A stretch of 64,000 nucleotides of DNA. Source: Typhlomys cinereus (lineage: Eukaryota; Chordata; Mammalia; Rodentia; Platacanthomyidae). The translations under genes and the position numbers were made by a program. Each line of letters begins with the position of its first letter. The stretch's first letter is position 1. The notes under the pieces were generated by a model. That model was not told where the DNA came from, searched no databases, and saw nothing but the letters and a program-made list of their open reading frames with translations. Positions 23,548 through 34,600 of the stretch are shown in pieces. The stretch lies in the NCBI GenBank assembly GCA_023101885.1, contig JALPQD010000126.1, positions 426,904 through 490,903 of the forward strand, written 5' to 3'.

Positions 23548-23905
23548 TATAAGGGTTACTCTTAATTATTGCTGTCAGAGAATACTCAAAGTTGATCAAC
23601 TTAAGGAAGAAATGGAGGTTTATTCAGCTTACAGTTCCAGAGGGAAGTTGCAGTCTCTAAAAGCAGAGGCGGTATGGCTGGTTGGCCAAAGCCGGAGAAG
23701 GCTAAGTCACCGCTGAAGTCTTGGAAGCTGAGAGCTGCAAGACTGCTTGCTGCAAAGGCAAACTTCTCCTGGAGGTAGGGTTGGACTAATCCACCTCAAG
23801 GCCCACCCCTTGTGACTGCCTTCCTCCAGCAAGGCTCCACCTCTTAAGATGCCATGACATTGCCAAATACATGAGACTGTGGGGGACACAATTCAAACCA
23901 TGACA
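23548..23905 (-). repeat. MaLR 3' LTR
   Basis: It is the downstream LTR in element orientation. The minus-strand start is TGTCATGG at 23905. AATAAA lies at 23624-23619. The end at 23548 is eroded (TATAAGGG where the sister LTR has TGTAATGG). Its partner is at 25372-25728. Confidence 0.9.
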
Positions 23906-23930
23906 TTCCACCCCTGACCCCCACAGTCTC
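23906..23930 (-). promoter_or_regulatory. MaLR polypurine tract
   Basis: Read on the minus strand, a GTGGGGGTCAGGGGTGGAA stretch directly precedes the TG start of the 3' LTR. This is the position of the plus-strand primer of LTR elements. Confidence 0.7.
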
Positions 23931-24054
23931 ATTGCCATCTCATTATGCAAACCATACTCAGTCCAACTTTAAAAGTCTTTGTAGACTACATTAGTATTCC
24001 CAACACAGTCCAAAAGTCCAAAGTACAAAGCCTCCTGTAAAATCAAAATACAAG

Positions 24055-24735
24055 TTATATACTTTGAACATACAATGGCACAGAATAAACATTCCCATTC
24101 GAAAAGGAAGAAATGGGGGCATATCCAGGAAAGATTGGTCCATAAGAAGACCGAAAACCAGCAGGACATACTCCAAATCTTGTAGCTCCAAGTCCAACAG
24201 GTGAGCCTCTGGTTGAAATCATCTCAGTTTTAAAGGGCTTTGGTTTCACCTCTCCAATGCAGTTGCCCATATACGTTGGTCTCTTGAGCTGACTCCTCCC
24301 AGGGTATACAGCTCTCCTTGGCAGGTGTCCCACATTGTGTCTAGACTCTCTAACATCTTTACCTCTCAATGGCAAACCAGGCTTTAACTCCACTGCACAA
24401 ACTGCCCTTCTTGGGCCTCTAAACTGCAGGCTTCTTGCCTCATGATGCCTGAATTCTGCCAATTTTTGAAATCTTGGAGGAGGACTCCATGATCTCCTCC
24501 CTCTTGCATCACTGATGCCTCTAAAACCAGAACCATGTGGACGACTTTGCCAAGACTGGCCCCCTTGGATCACGGCTGATTTTGCTTCTCTATGTTGACC
24601 ATCTCTTTCACTCCTGGGCAGTTGCTTGGTAAGAGAAACCAACTCTTGCTTTGGAACTCCACCCTTTAGCTCCAGTCTTCTGAAAGGATTTGCATTCTTA
24701 TGAGTGGGACCCTTCCCTGAGGATCTTGCCCTCAT
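24055..24735 (-). CDS. Open frame inside the MaLR element, 226 codons from first ATG
   Basis: The frame is free of stops from about 24915 down to 24055 (287 codons). The first ATG is at 24735. Upstream of it the frame has a charged, helix-like part (residues such as KELSQEEAENK). The rest is Arg/Gly/Pro-rich and ends with an aromatic, Gly-rich tail. I see no zinc knuckle, protease or RT motif. MaLR internal regions are known to hold a long frame distantly tied to ERVL gag, and this may be its relic. Given how far the two LTRs have diverged, finding the frame still open is unusual. Whether it is translated is unknown. Confidence 0.45.
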   Translation of the reverse strand: MRARSSGKGPTHKNANPFRRLELKGGVPKQELVSLTKQLPRSERDGQHREAKSAVIQGGQSWQSRPHGSGFRGISDARGRRSWSPPPRFQKLAEFRHHEARSLQFRGPRRAVCAVELKPGLPLRGKDVRESRHNVGHLPRRAVYPGRSQLKRPTYMGNCIGEVKPKPFKTEMISTRGSPVGLGATRFGVCPAGFRSSYGPIFPGYAPISSFSNGNVYSVPLYVQSI

Positions 24736-25348
24736 GACAAGGCCTCTCCTATTATTCAAATGAAGAGCAGGCTTTGATTTACAAATGGAACTAATCTCTT
24801 CAACAGCTATTTTGTTCTCTGCTTCTTCCTGGCTCAACTCTTTAAGTTTGCCATTGTATTTTTCATCATTGGATCTTACAGTTTTGCTTCTTCCTGCCTG
24901 ATTCTTTGCTCTTTTTCATAACTCTGAAGACAACTAAAAAGTTTCCATATCACATTGTCAAGACTACATTGCTTTGAAATTTCCTCTGCCAAGCACTCCA
25001 GCTTAATTTCAGGCAAACTTTCAAGACGAGGGCAAAATTACACTAAACTCTCGGCCAACACATGGCTCCATGTGTCACTCGTCCAGTTGCAAACACAGTC
25101 TCTGTTCCCCTCTGGACCATCACAAGCTGGGCTTCCACTGTCTGCGTCTCTCATAGCATTGCTCTCTGAGCTCTCACAAGAAAGGTCCCTTTGGCCCAAC
25201 TGCCAAGACACAAAGACTCTCTCAACAAACAGTTCCAAAGGCACACTAGCCACATCACAGCATTGGACATGCTTCTGGGTACCAACTTTTCTCAGCTTCA
25301 CAAACAACTACACTTTGTGGTACCAGCTGTTCTTATCTCAAAGCAATA

Positions 25349-25366
25349 CCCCACTATCTGGTACCA
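25349..25366 (-). promoter_or_regulatory. MaLR primer binding site (tRNA-Leu type)
   Basis: Read on the minus strand, TGGTACCAGATAGTGGGG lies five bases inside the 5' LTR. It resembles the Leu-tRNA-type primer sites of ERVL/MaLR elements. Confidence 0.65.
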
Positions 25367-25371
25367 ATTTT

Positions 25372-25728
25372 TGTAATGGTTACTCTTAAGTATTGCTGTG
25401 AGAGAGCACTCAAAGTCAATCAACTTTAGGGAGAAAAGGAGGTTTATTCAGATTACGGTTCCAGAGGGAAGGTAGGTCTCTCAAAGCAGAGGTGGCATGG
25501 CTGGCTAGCCAAAGCTGGAGGAAGCTAAGTCACCACAGACATCTTGGAAGCTGAGAGCTGCAAGATTGCTTGCTGCACAGGCAAATTTCTCCTGGAGGTA
25601 GGGTTGGACTACTCCACCTCAAGGCCCACCCCTTGTGACTGCCTTCCTCCAGCAAGGCTCCACCTCTCAAGGTGCCATGACCTTGCCAAATACATGAGAC
25701 TGTGGGGGACACATTTCAAACCATAACA
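25372..25728 (-). repeat. MaLR 5' LTR
   Basis: On the plus strand it runs from TGTAATGG to CCATAACA. On the minus strand it starts TGTTATGGTTTGAA, has AATAAA at 25448-25443 and ends CCATTACA. It is better preserved at its ends than the sister LTR. Confidence 0.92.
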
Positions 25729-27625
25729 CAAGCCTATAGCAAGGATTATACTCAATAGGGAAAAACTCGAAGCATTCCTGCTTCAATCAGGAACTAGACA
25801 AGGCTTTACCACTCTATTCCACTCTTACCACTTCTATTCAATATTGTACTTGCACTCTTAGATGAAGCCATAAGACAAGAAAGGGACATAAAAAGGATTA
25901 AAATCAGCAAGGGAGAAGTCAAGTTATCTCTATTTGCAGATGACATGATCTTATACCTGAGTGATCCCAAAAACTCTACCAGGAAGTTCCTGGAATTAAT
26001 ACAGAAGGTCAGCGGGGTGGCAGGATACAAAATAAATGTACAAAAATCAGTGGCCTTCCTATATGCCCAGAATGAAAGAAGTGAAAAAGCCCCGAGAAAA
26101 ACAATCTCATTTACTATAGCCCCGAAAAAATCAAATACCTTGGTATAAACCTAACTAAGGAATTAAGTGACCTTTACAATGAAAACTTTAAAACCCTAAA
26201 GAAAGAAATTGCAGAAGACACTAGAAAGTGGAAAGACCTCCCATATTCCTGGACTGGCAGAATCAACATCATAGGAATGACCATCCTTCCAAAAGGCAAT
26301 ATACATAATCAATGCTATACCAACTAAAATCCCAAAGAAATTCTTTAAAGAGGTTGACCAAACAATCTCAAAATTCATATGGAGGCACAAAAGACCCAGG
26401 ATAGCAAAAACAATCCTGAGTAACAAAGACAGCTGGAGATATCCTCATACCAAACCTTAGTCTATACTACAAATACAAAGTTGTAAAAACAGCTTGGTAT
26501 TGGTTACAAAATAGATACACAGATCGGTGGATAAGGGTTGAAGACCCAGATATAAGAACACAAAACTACAGCCATTTGGTCTTTGACAAAGGGGCCCAAA
26601 AATCCAATGGAAAAAGAACAACAACTTCAACAAATGGTGCTGGAAAAACTGGATTTCCACATGCAGAAGATTAAAACTGTACCCGTACTTGTCACCATGT
26701 ACAAGAATTAATTTCAAATGGATCAAGGACCTCAATATAAGGCCAGAGACTATAAAAACCTTAGTCGAAAGGGTAGGGAAATCCCTTGAAGTGATTGGGC
26801 TAAGCCCAAAGTTCCTAAACGGAAATCCAGTAGCACAGTCATTACAACCAACACTCAAAAATGGGATCTTGTGAAATTAAAGAGCTTTTGTTCAGATAAA
26901 GAGATTATAACTTGAGCACAGATGCAACCCACAGAATGGGAGAAATTCTTCACTAAACACATATCTCATAGAGCTCTGATATCCATAGTGCACAAAGAAC
27001 TTAGAAAACTAAACACCAAGGAAACAAATAGGCCAATTAAAAAATGGGCCTTGGGACTTAAAAGAAACTTTACCAGGGACGAAATTAAAATGTCTAACAA
27101 ATATCTTAGAAAATGTTCCACATCCTTAGTCATTAGGGAAATGCAAATCAAAACCTCCCTGAGATATCATCTTGCCCCAGTCAGTAGAGCAAAAATCCAC
27201 AATACAAACATCACCAAATGCTGGAGAGGATGTGGAGAGAGGGGAACTCTTCTATATTGTTGGTGGGAATGCAGGCTCATACAACCACTCTTGCAAGCCA
27301 TCTGGCGATTATCTTAAAGAAGTTAAACATTGAAATACCATATGACCCTGCTATTCCACTTTTGGGAATAACCCCCCTTACAGCAAAAATTCACCTTGAT
27401 AGCACAAGCACGACCATGTTCATAACAGCAATGTTTACAGTAGCAAACTCATGGAACCAACCCAAATGCCCAACAGTTCACAAGTGGATAAGAGAATGTA
27501 GTACATTTATGCAATGGATACTACTCAGCCATCGAAAATGATGAATTACTGGAATTTTCAGGGAAATGGATGGAATTAGAAACAATTACATTAAGTGAGT
27601 ATCCCAGACCCAGAAAATTAAGCAC
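25729..27625 (+). pseudogene. L1 ORF2 pseudogene, 3' portion (in L1-D)
   Basis: It resumes the RT domain after the MaLR. The catalytic motif FADDMI is intact at 25933-25950, followed by [18 protein letters not shown] frameshift occurs near 26130, others follow, and a stop interrupts at about 26911. The C-terminal NFTRDEIKMSNKYLRK region and the Cys/His cluster lie at about 27060-27290. A further frameshift near 27310 precedes the end. It encodes no functional protein. Confidence 0.88.
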
Positions 27626-28690
27626 CGTATGCATTCCCTAATAGGTGGCTCCTAGTACCAAACCCACTTAGAAACACTCAAGGATAAATCTCTGTAATAC
27701 CTACAGTAATTGCAAGGATTATGAACAGGAGGGATGGGGTAGGAGGGCCACACCGGAAACAAGGAGAGAGGGGACCATGTTACAGCAGAGAAAATAGGCC
27801 ACCATCAAGGACTGAAAGTAAGTAATGAGACATCCGGTTAAGTTCACAGACTTTCCTTCCTGATCAGTTACAACTGATGGGGTATGATCTCAACAGAATG
27901 GGAGGGGATATAGTCTGGCAGATAAACAGTAACCATTTTGCAAATGGGTGATTGACCCCTCTTTCACTGCGGTTTCCTACTTTTATTACATCTACCTTTG
28001 AATATACTCTTATAATAAGACTCTAGTTTAACAGGTTTTTGTCTCTGGCCAGGAGGTGACATCCAATACCCATCAGGATGCAGTAAAGGGAATTGCAGGA
28101 GCAGCAAAACTGAAAAAAAAAAAATCAACACACCATAATCCAGGACTTCAGAGACTCTATATCAACCACCAGGAACTAGGCCAGCCTAATATCTCCCCAT
28201 CCTGAAGCTCAGGGAAATTTGTGGAAGAGAAGGCGTTAAGATTGTAAAAGCACAAGGATTGGGGGAGCAATGATATGCAAGATACTCCACACAATTTAGA
28301 GCCGAAGCAATCATAATTGGACTTTGCCTGCCCTGTGCAATGTCCAACACACTTTTGACCCCACAAAGTCTATCATTTGCTAAAGGCACTAGGATCCTTG
28401 GAGGCAAGGGATTGATAGCCACAGTAGTGTTCCTATGCTTAAGGGGAACACAGGAAAGGGTGCTGGGAAATGCCACTGGGTCCTTGCCCCTCCTCGGAGA
28501 AGAGGACCCAGAGGAGACTTTGGCATGCACATTAAAGGATGTTCTGCAGATGGGAGGGGGAGGCACTGGGGGATGGGAAAGGAGGTAGGAGGGGAAGGGG
28601 CACAGGGCAGTGGGAGGTTGGAGGGACGGAGGGGACTGGTTTACCTGTTAAGTTTGTATGAGTGGAAATAAAAAAAATTCAAGTTCAAAA

Positions 28691-29445
28691 AAAAAAGAAA
28701 CAATTATATTGAGTGAAGTATCATAGACACAGAAAAATAAACGCCGTATGTACTCCCTAATAGGTTGATCTTTTTACCAAATCCACTTAGAGACACACTC
28801 AAAGATAAATCTCTGTAATATCTACAGTAATTGCAAAGATTATAAACAGGAGGGATGGGGAAATAGTGCCCCACCAGAAACAAGAAGAGACGGGATCATG
28901 TTACAGCCGAGAAAATAGGCCATCATCAAGGACTGCAAGCAAGTAATGAGACATCTGTTTCAGTTCACAGACTTTCCTTCCTGATCATTTGCAACTGATG
29001 GGGTGTGATCTCACCAGAAAGGGAGGGCATATAGTCTGGCAGATAGAAAGTAACCATTTTGCAATGGGTCACCCCCCCCTCACCGCAGTCTCCTACTTTT
29101 ATTCCATCTACCTTTGAATATATTCGTATAATAAGACTCTAATTTAACAGCTTTTTATCTCTGGCCTGGGGGTGACATCCAATACCCATCAGGATGGAAC
29201 CAAGTGCATTGCAGGAGCAGCAAAACTGAGAATAAAAAATCAACAAACCACAATTCATAACATTAGAGACTTTATATCAACCACCTGGAACTAGACCATC
29301 CTAATCTCTCCTGATCCTAAAGCTCAGGTAAATTTGTGGAAGAGGAGGCGGTAAGATTGTAAGGGGGTCCAGGAAGGGGTGGAGGGAGGAAGGGGACCTC
29401 GGTACCTATTAAGTTTCTACGAGCGGAAATAAATAAAAAAAAAAT
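28691..29445 (+). mobile_element. Second LINE-1 3' end, tandem to L1-D (L1-E)
   Basis: It starts GAAACAATTATATTGAGTG directly after the A-rich tail of L1-D and repeats the last ORF2 bases and the 3'UTR. An internal deletion joins 'gtaagattgtaag' to the terminal G-rich part (about 29360). It ends 'acctattaagtttctacgagcgg' plus an A-rich tail. It is either an independent 5'-truncated insertion into the tail of L1-D or a tandem duplication of its 3' end. Confidence 0.85.
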
Positions 29446-29664
29446 CATCTCCATGAAAGTTCTGTTTGGTTTCACCAATGCAAGTCTTGCATACAGTAAA
29501 TCAGACTCCCATACTAGATACAGATGATCATGGTTCCAATATTCCAGAATAGATATTGGGTACAGGTTGGGGTGGGGGGGCAAACAAGGGGTTTGGTCCC
29601 ATTTACCAGTCAAAGTGAATTTTGAAAATCTGCTTTAAACATATAGTGGAATTGAAAAGGCCTG

Positions 29665-29930
29665 AACATGGGTCTGTGACATAACTTGGGGGGATAGACT
29701 CCTGTATCCCAAAACCTCAGTACAATCCCCAGAAACCCATGTAAAGGAAGGAGAGAAATAACTTCCCCAAAAATATTTTCTGATCTTCAGCTGTGTGTCA
29801 AGGCACAAAGGCATGCATGCAACTCTTTCTTTCTCTTTCTCTCTTTATCTCTCTCTTCATTCCCTTCCTACCCCCTCCTTTCCTTTGTCCCTCTCTCCTT
29901 CCTGCTATCTCACCTCTCTTAAATTAATAA
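29665..29930 (+). repeat. Possible eroded B2/B4-like SINE with CT-rich tail
   Basis: A weak tRNA-like head, 'ccccagaaacccatgtaaaggaagg', then 'ttctgatcttcagctgtgtg' and a CT-rich run resemble the old SINE at 2461. It is heavily diverged. Confidence 0.45.
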
Positions 29931-30004
29931 GATATTACAGAAATAGTTTTGCAAGAGAAGACCTTTGAAAACTATTTATAAATAGTTTGTTCTCCGTAGT
30001 TATT

Positions 30005-30110
30005 TAATTGTGAGATATAGTCTCACTAAATATATCAGACTGGCCAGAAAGCTACAATCTTTTAATTGTTGGGACTACAGATGTTCCACTACACCTGAAG
30101 TAACGTTAAT
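30005..30110 (-). repeat. B1-like SINE relic
   Basis: The plus strand reads 'gtgagatatagtctcactaaatatatcagactggcc' and 'gttgggactacagatgttcc', the reverse complement of a B1 element. Confidence 0.55.
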
Positions 30111-30120
30111 TTTGATGCTC

Positions 30121-30124
<4 letters not shown>

Positions 30125-30177
<53 letters not shown>

Positions 30178-30178
30178 T
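30125..30178. repeat. (TA)n(CA)n microsatellite
   Basis: A nearly pure AT dinucleotide run is followed by a short AC run. It is likely to be polymorphic and prone to form hairpins. Confidence 0.95.
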
Positions 30179-30179
30179 A

Positions 30180-31135
30180 CATACATATATGTATGTCCTA
30201 CTAACAAGTATGGACGTAATTATTCTTTCATGATAAAACTACACGATCTTATTAAATGTGCACCATACCACTTTTGGTGATAAATATTTTTTAGGCCATT
30301 CCTCAGCAAATATAAAATAAGATATGAAGAGTTAGCAACTGGCCATTTACAAACTTTCAGTTATCATCCTTTCCTAGTTAATTCAAACTTTTTCTGTGAT
30401 GTAACCTCTATGGTACTAACAGAGTTTGTGGCACCAAGAGAGTTTCTGTCAGAAGCATACAAGGAAGAAAGAAGCAAGGGTCCCACTTTCTGAGTTTTCT
30501 CAATTGTCTTCTGAGACAGCATACAAACCTGTTTAAACTTCAGGAAATGTCAGCATTTGCCCAAATTCAAACACTTGATCAACAGAGACTTAGGGTCCCG
30601 CAGGCATTTCATATTTTTGTTTATTTGTGTTGTTGATGTTATTCTTTCCTTCTTCTTTCTACATTTTCTTCAGTGTTTTGGGGGGCTTTATTTATTATTT
30701 TTTTTTAAACAACAGTTCCTATTAGGTCACCACCTTGGATTCTTCATGGAAGGCAGACTGCTAAGACTGCCATAGTAAAATCCCAAAAATTATTTTCATA
30801 TTGTTTTGTTAGGAACTAGACATTCAGTACCTAAATGAATTGGAAACCACCAACACAAGATGACATTGCTTAGCACATTTGTTTAGAAATCACCTTGGCA
30901 AGGATATTTATTTATTTTCACACATCAGAATCACCTGCAATTTCACTTCTGGTGTTTCTTAAGATGTAAGATTTGAATTTTGTCTGAGGTCAAAAGGAGT
31001 GTATAGGCGATTTCTTAAAGGTACAATCCTTACTAGCTCATACCTACAGCAATTGAATTATTGATTCAGCCTGTTGTTCAGCCTTTATGGATCATCTCTG
31101 AGTGCAACAACAAAACACCATAGAATATGAGGCAT
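30180..31135. other. Intergenic DNA, no gene recognised
   Basis: No gene, RNA or repeat family could be named between the microsatellite and the twin-primed L1. Confidence 0.5.
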
Positions 31136-32977
31136 AAAAATAGAAATTTGTTTCCCTGCAAATTCCAGTAATTCATCATTTTTTATGGCTGAGTAGTACT
31201 GCATTGTATAGATGTATACCACATTTTCCTTATCCACTCGTCAACTGTTGGACATTTGGGTTGATTCCATGACTTTGCTATTGTAAACAGTGCTGCTATG
31301 AACATGATCACACTTGTGCTATTGAGGTGAACCTCTGCTGCATGGGGGGTTATTCCTAAAAGTGGAATAGTAGGATCATATGGCATTTCAATCTTTAATT
31401 TCTTTAAGAATCTCCAAATGGCTTGCCAGAGTGGTTGTATGAGCCTGAATTCCCACCAGCAATGTAGGAGAGTTCCCCTCTCTCCACATCCTCTCCAGAA
31501 TTTGTCGTTGTTTGTATTGTGGATTTTTGCCATCCTGACCGAGGTGAGATGATATCTCAAGGAAGTTTTGATTTGCATTTCCCTGATGGCTAAGGAAGTG
31601 GAGCATTTTTTTAGATATTTGTTAGACATTTTAATTTCATCCCTAGTAAAATTTCTTTTAAGTTCCAGGGCCCATTTTTTAATTGGGCCATTAGTTTCCT
31701 TGGTGTTTAGTTTTCTAAGTTCTTCGTGCACTCTGAATAATAGAGCTCTATCAGATATGTGGTTAGTGAAGATTTTCTCCCATTCTGTGGGTTGCCTTTG
31801 AGCTCGTGTTACAATCTCTTTGTCTGAACAGAAGCTCTTTAAAAACAATTATATTGAGTGAAGTATCCCAGACCCAGAAAATTAAGCGTCATATGTAATC
31901 CCTAATAGGTGGCTCCTAGTACCAAACCCACCCAGCCCACCTAGAGACACTCGACAATAAATCTCTGTAATACAGTAGTTGCAAGGAGTATGAACAGGAG
32001 GGATGGGGTAGGTGGGCCACACCAGAAAGAAGGAGAGAGGGGACCATGTTACAGCAGAGAAAATAGGCCTCCATCAAGGGCTGCAAGTAAGCAATGAGAC
32101 ATCTGGTTAAGTTCATAGACTTTTCGTTCCTGATCTTTTACAACTGTGGGGGTGTGATCTCACCAGAATGGAAGGGCATATAGTCTGGCAGATAAGAAGT
32201 AACCATTTTGCAAATGGGTGATTGACCCCTCCCTCACTGTGGTTTAATACTTTTATTACATCTACCTTTGAATATACTCTCATAACAAGACTCTAGTTTA
32301 ACAGCTTTTTATCTCTGGCCAGGGGGTGAAATACAATACCCATAAGGATGGAGTGAAGAACATGGCAGGAGCAGCAAAACTGCAAAAGAAAATCAATGAA
32401 CCATAATCCAAAACTTCAGAGACTCTATATCATCCACCTAGAACTAGGCCAGCCTAATCTCTTCCCATCCTGAAGCTCAGAGAAATTTGCTGAAGAGGGG
32501 GCAGTAAGATTGTAAGAGCAAAAGGATGGGAGGAGCAATGATATGCAAGATACTCCACACAATTTAGGGCCGAAGCAATCATAATTGGACTTTACATGCC
32601 CTCCGCAATGTCCCACACACTATTGACCCCACAAAGTCTAGCATTTGCTAAAAGCACCACCATCCTTGGAGGCAAGGAATTGACAGCCATAGTAGTGCTC
32701 CTATGCTTAAGAGCAACACAGGAATGGGTTCAGGGAAATGCCACTGGGTCCCTGTACGTCATCGGAGAGGAGGGCCCAGAGGAGAGTCTGCCATGCACAT
32801 TAAAGGATCATCCGGGGATTGTGGGGGGAGGCACTGGGGGATGGGGAGGGAGGGGTGAGGGGAGGGAGAGCAGGGGGGTCGGGGGGAGGAGGAGGGAGGG
32901 AGGGAACCGGTGTACCTATTAAGTTTTTATGAGCGGAATTACTAATAAAAATATTAAAAAATAGAAATTTGTTTTCC
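31136..32977 (+). mobile_element. LINE-1 with 5' inversion (twin priming) and target-site duplications (L1-F)
   Basis: The element has an inverted ORF2 segment (31150-31840) joined head-on to a plus-strand 3' end (31841-32955). In L1 order the inverted piece ends at 'ggaatttgcagggaaa' and the plus piece begins about 15 bases later at 'aacaattatattgagtg', which is the twin-priming signature. The G-rich tract is at about 32815-32905, followed by an A-rich tail. Flanks AAAATAGAAATTTGTTTCCC (about 31137-31156) and AAAATAGAAATTTGTTTTCC (about 32958-32977) are target-site duplications. The cleavage site (bottom strand TTTTT/A) fits L1 endonuclease. Confidence 0.93.
31183..31840 (-). pseudogene. Inverted L1 ORF2 C-terminal segment (in L1-F)
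   Basis: On the minus strand this is an open stretch encoding the ORF2p C-terminus: SFCSDKEIVTRAQRQPTEWE, the NFTRDEIKMSNKYLKK region, the Cys/His cluster ([13 protein letters not shown]) and EMPYDPTIPLLGI up to DEWIRKMWY. It has no start of its own and no RT or endonuclease domain. It is open because the copy is fairly recent, not because it is a gene. Confidence 0.85.
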
Positions 32978-32979
32978 CA

Positions 32980-33934
32980 ATTCCAGCAGTAGGAATTCAG
33001 TATCAAAGTTGTCAGAAGGGTGATTCCTGATTACGATCCTTCTCTTGTATTATAGAAACCCATGTTATTGTTGTATCCCCACATTCCTTCTAATCTGTGC
33101 ACCTGTGGAATTATATCTTTGGTGTTTCTCTTATGAGGATAGAAATTGTTTCGGATTATGGTCACAGTCTTATTGTATCAACCAACCATGACGTGGCTTG
33201 AATGTCACCATTTCCAAAAAGACAAATAAGTCAAGTTGAAAATTAAATTTTCAATATATGATGAAAGCATTATTCATTCCTCTGCAGATAGTAAATTTGT
33301 AAATAATTATAAGAAGCAACATCTGCACTGAATTATTTTCTTACAAAAAACAAATTGCATTGATTTCTTTGGACTTCTTTTGCAAAAGGTTATTTTTACA
33401 GTTCTGTACCAAAAAAATTCTATGTACTGTTGTTGAGTTCATTTGTAGCAAATTGTAGACATCAGTTATTATGATAGAGTTATTTTCTGTTACTTTTAGT
33501 GGTATATGCAACAGTTTTTGGTTTCTGATTAAATTGAGTGCTTTATAAAACTCCTTTTGATTTTCTAAATTAGAGGATCATAATGTTTTATTATGCACTT
33601 CATTTAAGTATTCCTCACTCTTATTTATTTTGGTGTTTCATTAATATGGTTAAAATTTCTCCTTGTTTAAGCAATAAATTATATGACAAACTTCTATTTT
33701 GAAACTCACTTTATAATAGGGATGCTTCTAATTTTACATATTTGTGCAAATCTTTCTTAGACATTGGGAAATACTGATATTTCTTTTCCCCTAATGTTAT
33801 TTTGTTAAGAGTTTTTAATTCTATATCTATGTTAAATATTTTCTTAAAGCTTTTTTCATGTTTATAAATGATCAAAAAATTTCCCCTCTATATGGCACTT
33901 TTTCATATGTTAAATTGCTTTGGATATTCTTTTC
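32980..33934. other. AT-rich intergenic DNA, no gene recognised
   Basis: It is T-rich on the plus strand. No gene or nameable repeat was seen. Confidence 0.5.
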
Positions 33935-34600
33935 TTTTTTATTATAACATTTTTCTACTTTTCAAGCATTTTGAGTACTTATCTCTGCCTCTCTCCTTCT
34001 CTTCACTACTTCCTTCCCTCCTATCCCTCCTTTTATCAATACATCCTGCTCTTTCCCACCCTCCTGCCTTATGCTTGTATGGGTCCCAAAGTGCCCTCTG
34101 GATTGTCTACTCCTGTGGGAGTTCAGGCTTCTGTGGCATACCTAGTGGCCCCTCCTTTGACCACCCCACTTATAGGTTCATTTCCCTTCACCTATTCAGT
34201 TTTAGCCCCCAAGATTTTCACTACATGTAATTATCTCTTCTAAGATCCTTTCTAGTCTATGGGGGCATGTTGACATTAGTCATTATGCAGGTCTGGTAAG
34301 GACAAGTCTCAGTGAAGTGAGTTCCTGGATGCAGCAGCCCTGCCTTGAGTGGAATGTCTTATTCTAAGGTGGACCTTACCATCTTTAGGCTCTTAAAATT
34401 TTACCAACTCCTCTGTTACAACATTTCCTGAGCTTTAGGATGGGGAGAGAATAAGGTGGCCTGTTTCTGGGTGACCACTGCAGAGTCTCAGGTACACTAC
34501 ATTCTGGCTAGAAATTGTCCACTTCACTGCTCTTCCACTGCCCTAGGCTACATCCTGTCAGGTTTTTGAGATCCTCTATTTCTGTTGTAGAAAAAAAAGT
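33935..34600 (-). mobile_element. Old LINE-1 3'UTR, minus strand (L1-G)
   Basis: Its reverse complement carries the same phrase order as L1-C: 'ctccccatcctaaagctcagg', 'ttaagagcctaaagatgg', 'ttaccagacctgcataatga' and 'agagtagacaatccagag'. A pyrimidine run (purine on the minus strand) and a T-rich end at about 33935-33960 mark the tail. It is the same old subfamily as L1-C. Confidence 0.8.

Larger units (their letters stand above)
23548..25728 (-). mobile_element. Complete MaLR (ORR1/MT-like ERVL-type) element
   Basis: It has two direct LTRs of about 357 bases around a 1466-base internal region, all in minus orientation and nested in the RT region of L1-D. On the minus strand each LTR begins TGT(C/T)ATGGTTTGAA, carries 'cccccacagtctcatgtattt', contains AATAAA and ends near CCATTACA, as MaLR LTRs do. 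A Leu-tRNA-type primer site and a purine tract sit where expected. By eye the two LTRs differ at roughly a tenth or more of positions, so the insertion is old. No RT, protease or envelope gene is present. MaLRs are non-autonomous and were mobilised by ERVL-type machinery. Confidence 0.9.
20440..28690 (+). mobile_element. Near full-length LINE-1, defective, split by a MaLR insertion (L1-D)
   Basis: It contains a short GC-richer 5' part (about 20440-20636), ORF1 from 20637, ORF2 from 21749, a 3'UTR with a purine-rich G tract (about 28550-28635), the 'ttaagtttgtatgagtggaaat' end and an A-rich tail. The element is split at 23547/25729 by a MaLR element in opposite orientation. Compared with L1-H, about 15-20 bases of L1 sequence are missing at the insertion point. 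Without the insertion the L1 is about 6.07 kb. Frameshifts and stops occur in both ORFs. Confidence 0.92.

Noticed and set aside
23548..25728. Possibility that the two ~357-base repeats are a segmental duplication rather than LTRs
   Set aside because: TG/CA-type ends, an internal primer-binding site, a polypurine tract, AATAAA inside each repeat and interruption of a single L1 all fit an LTR element.
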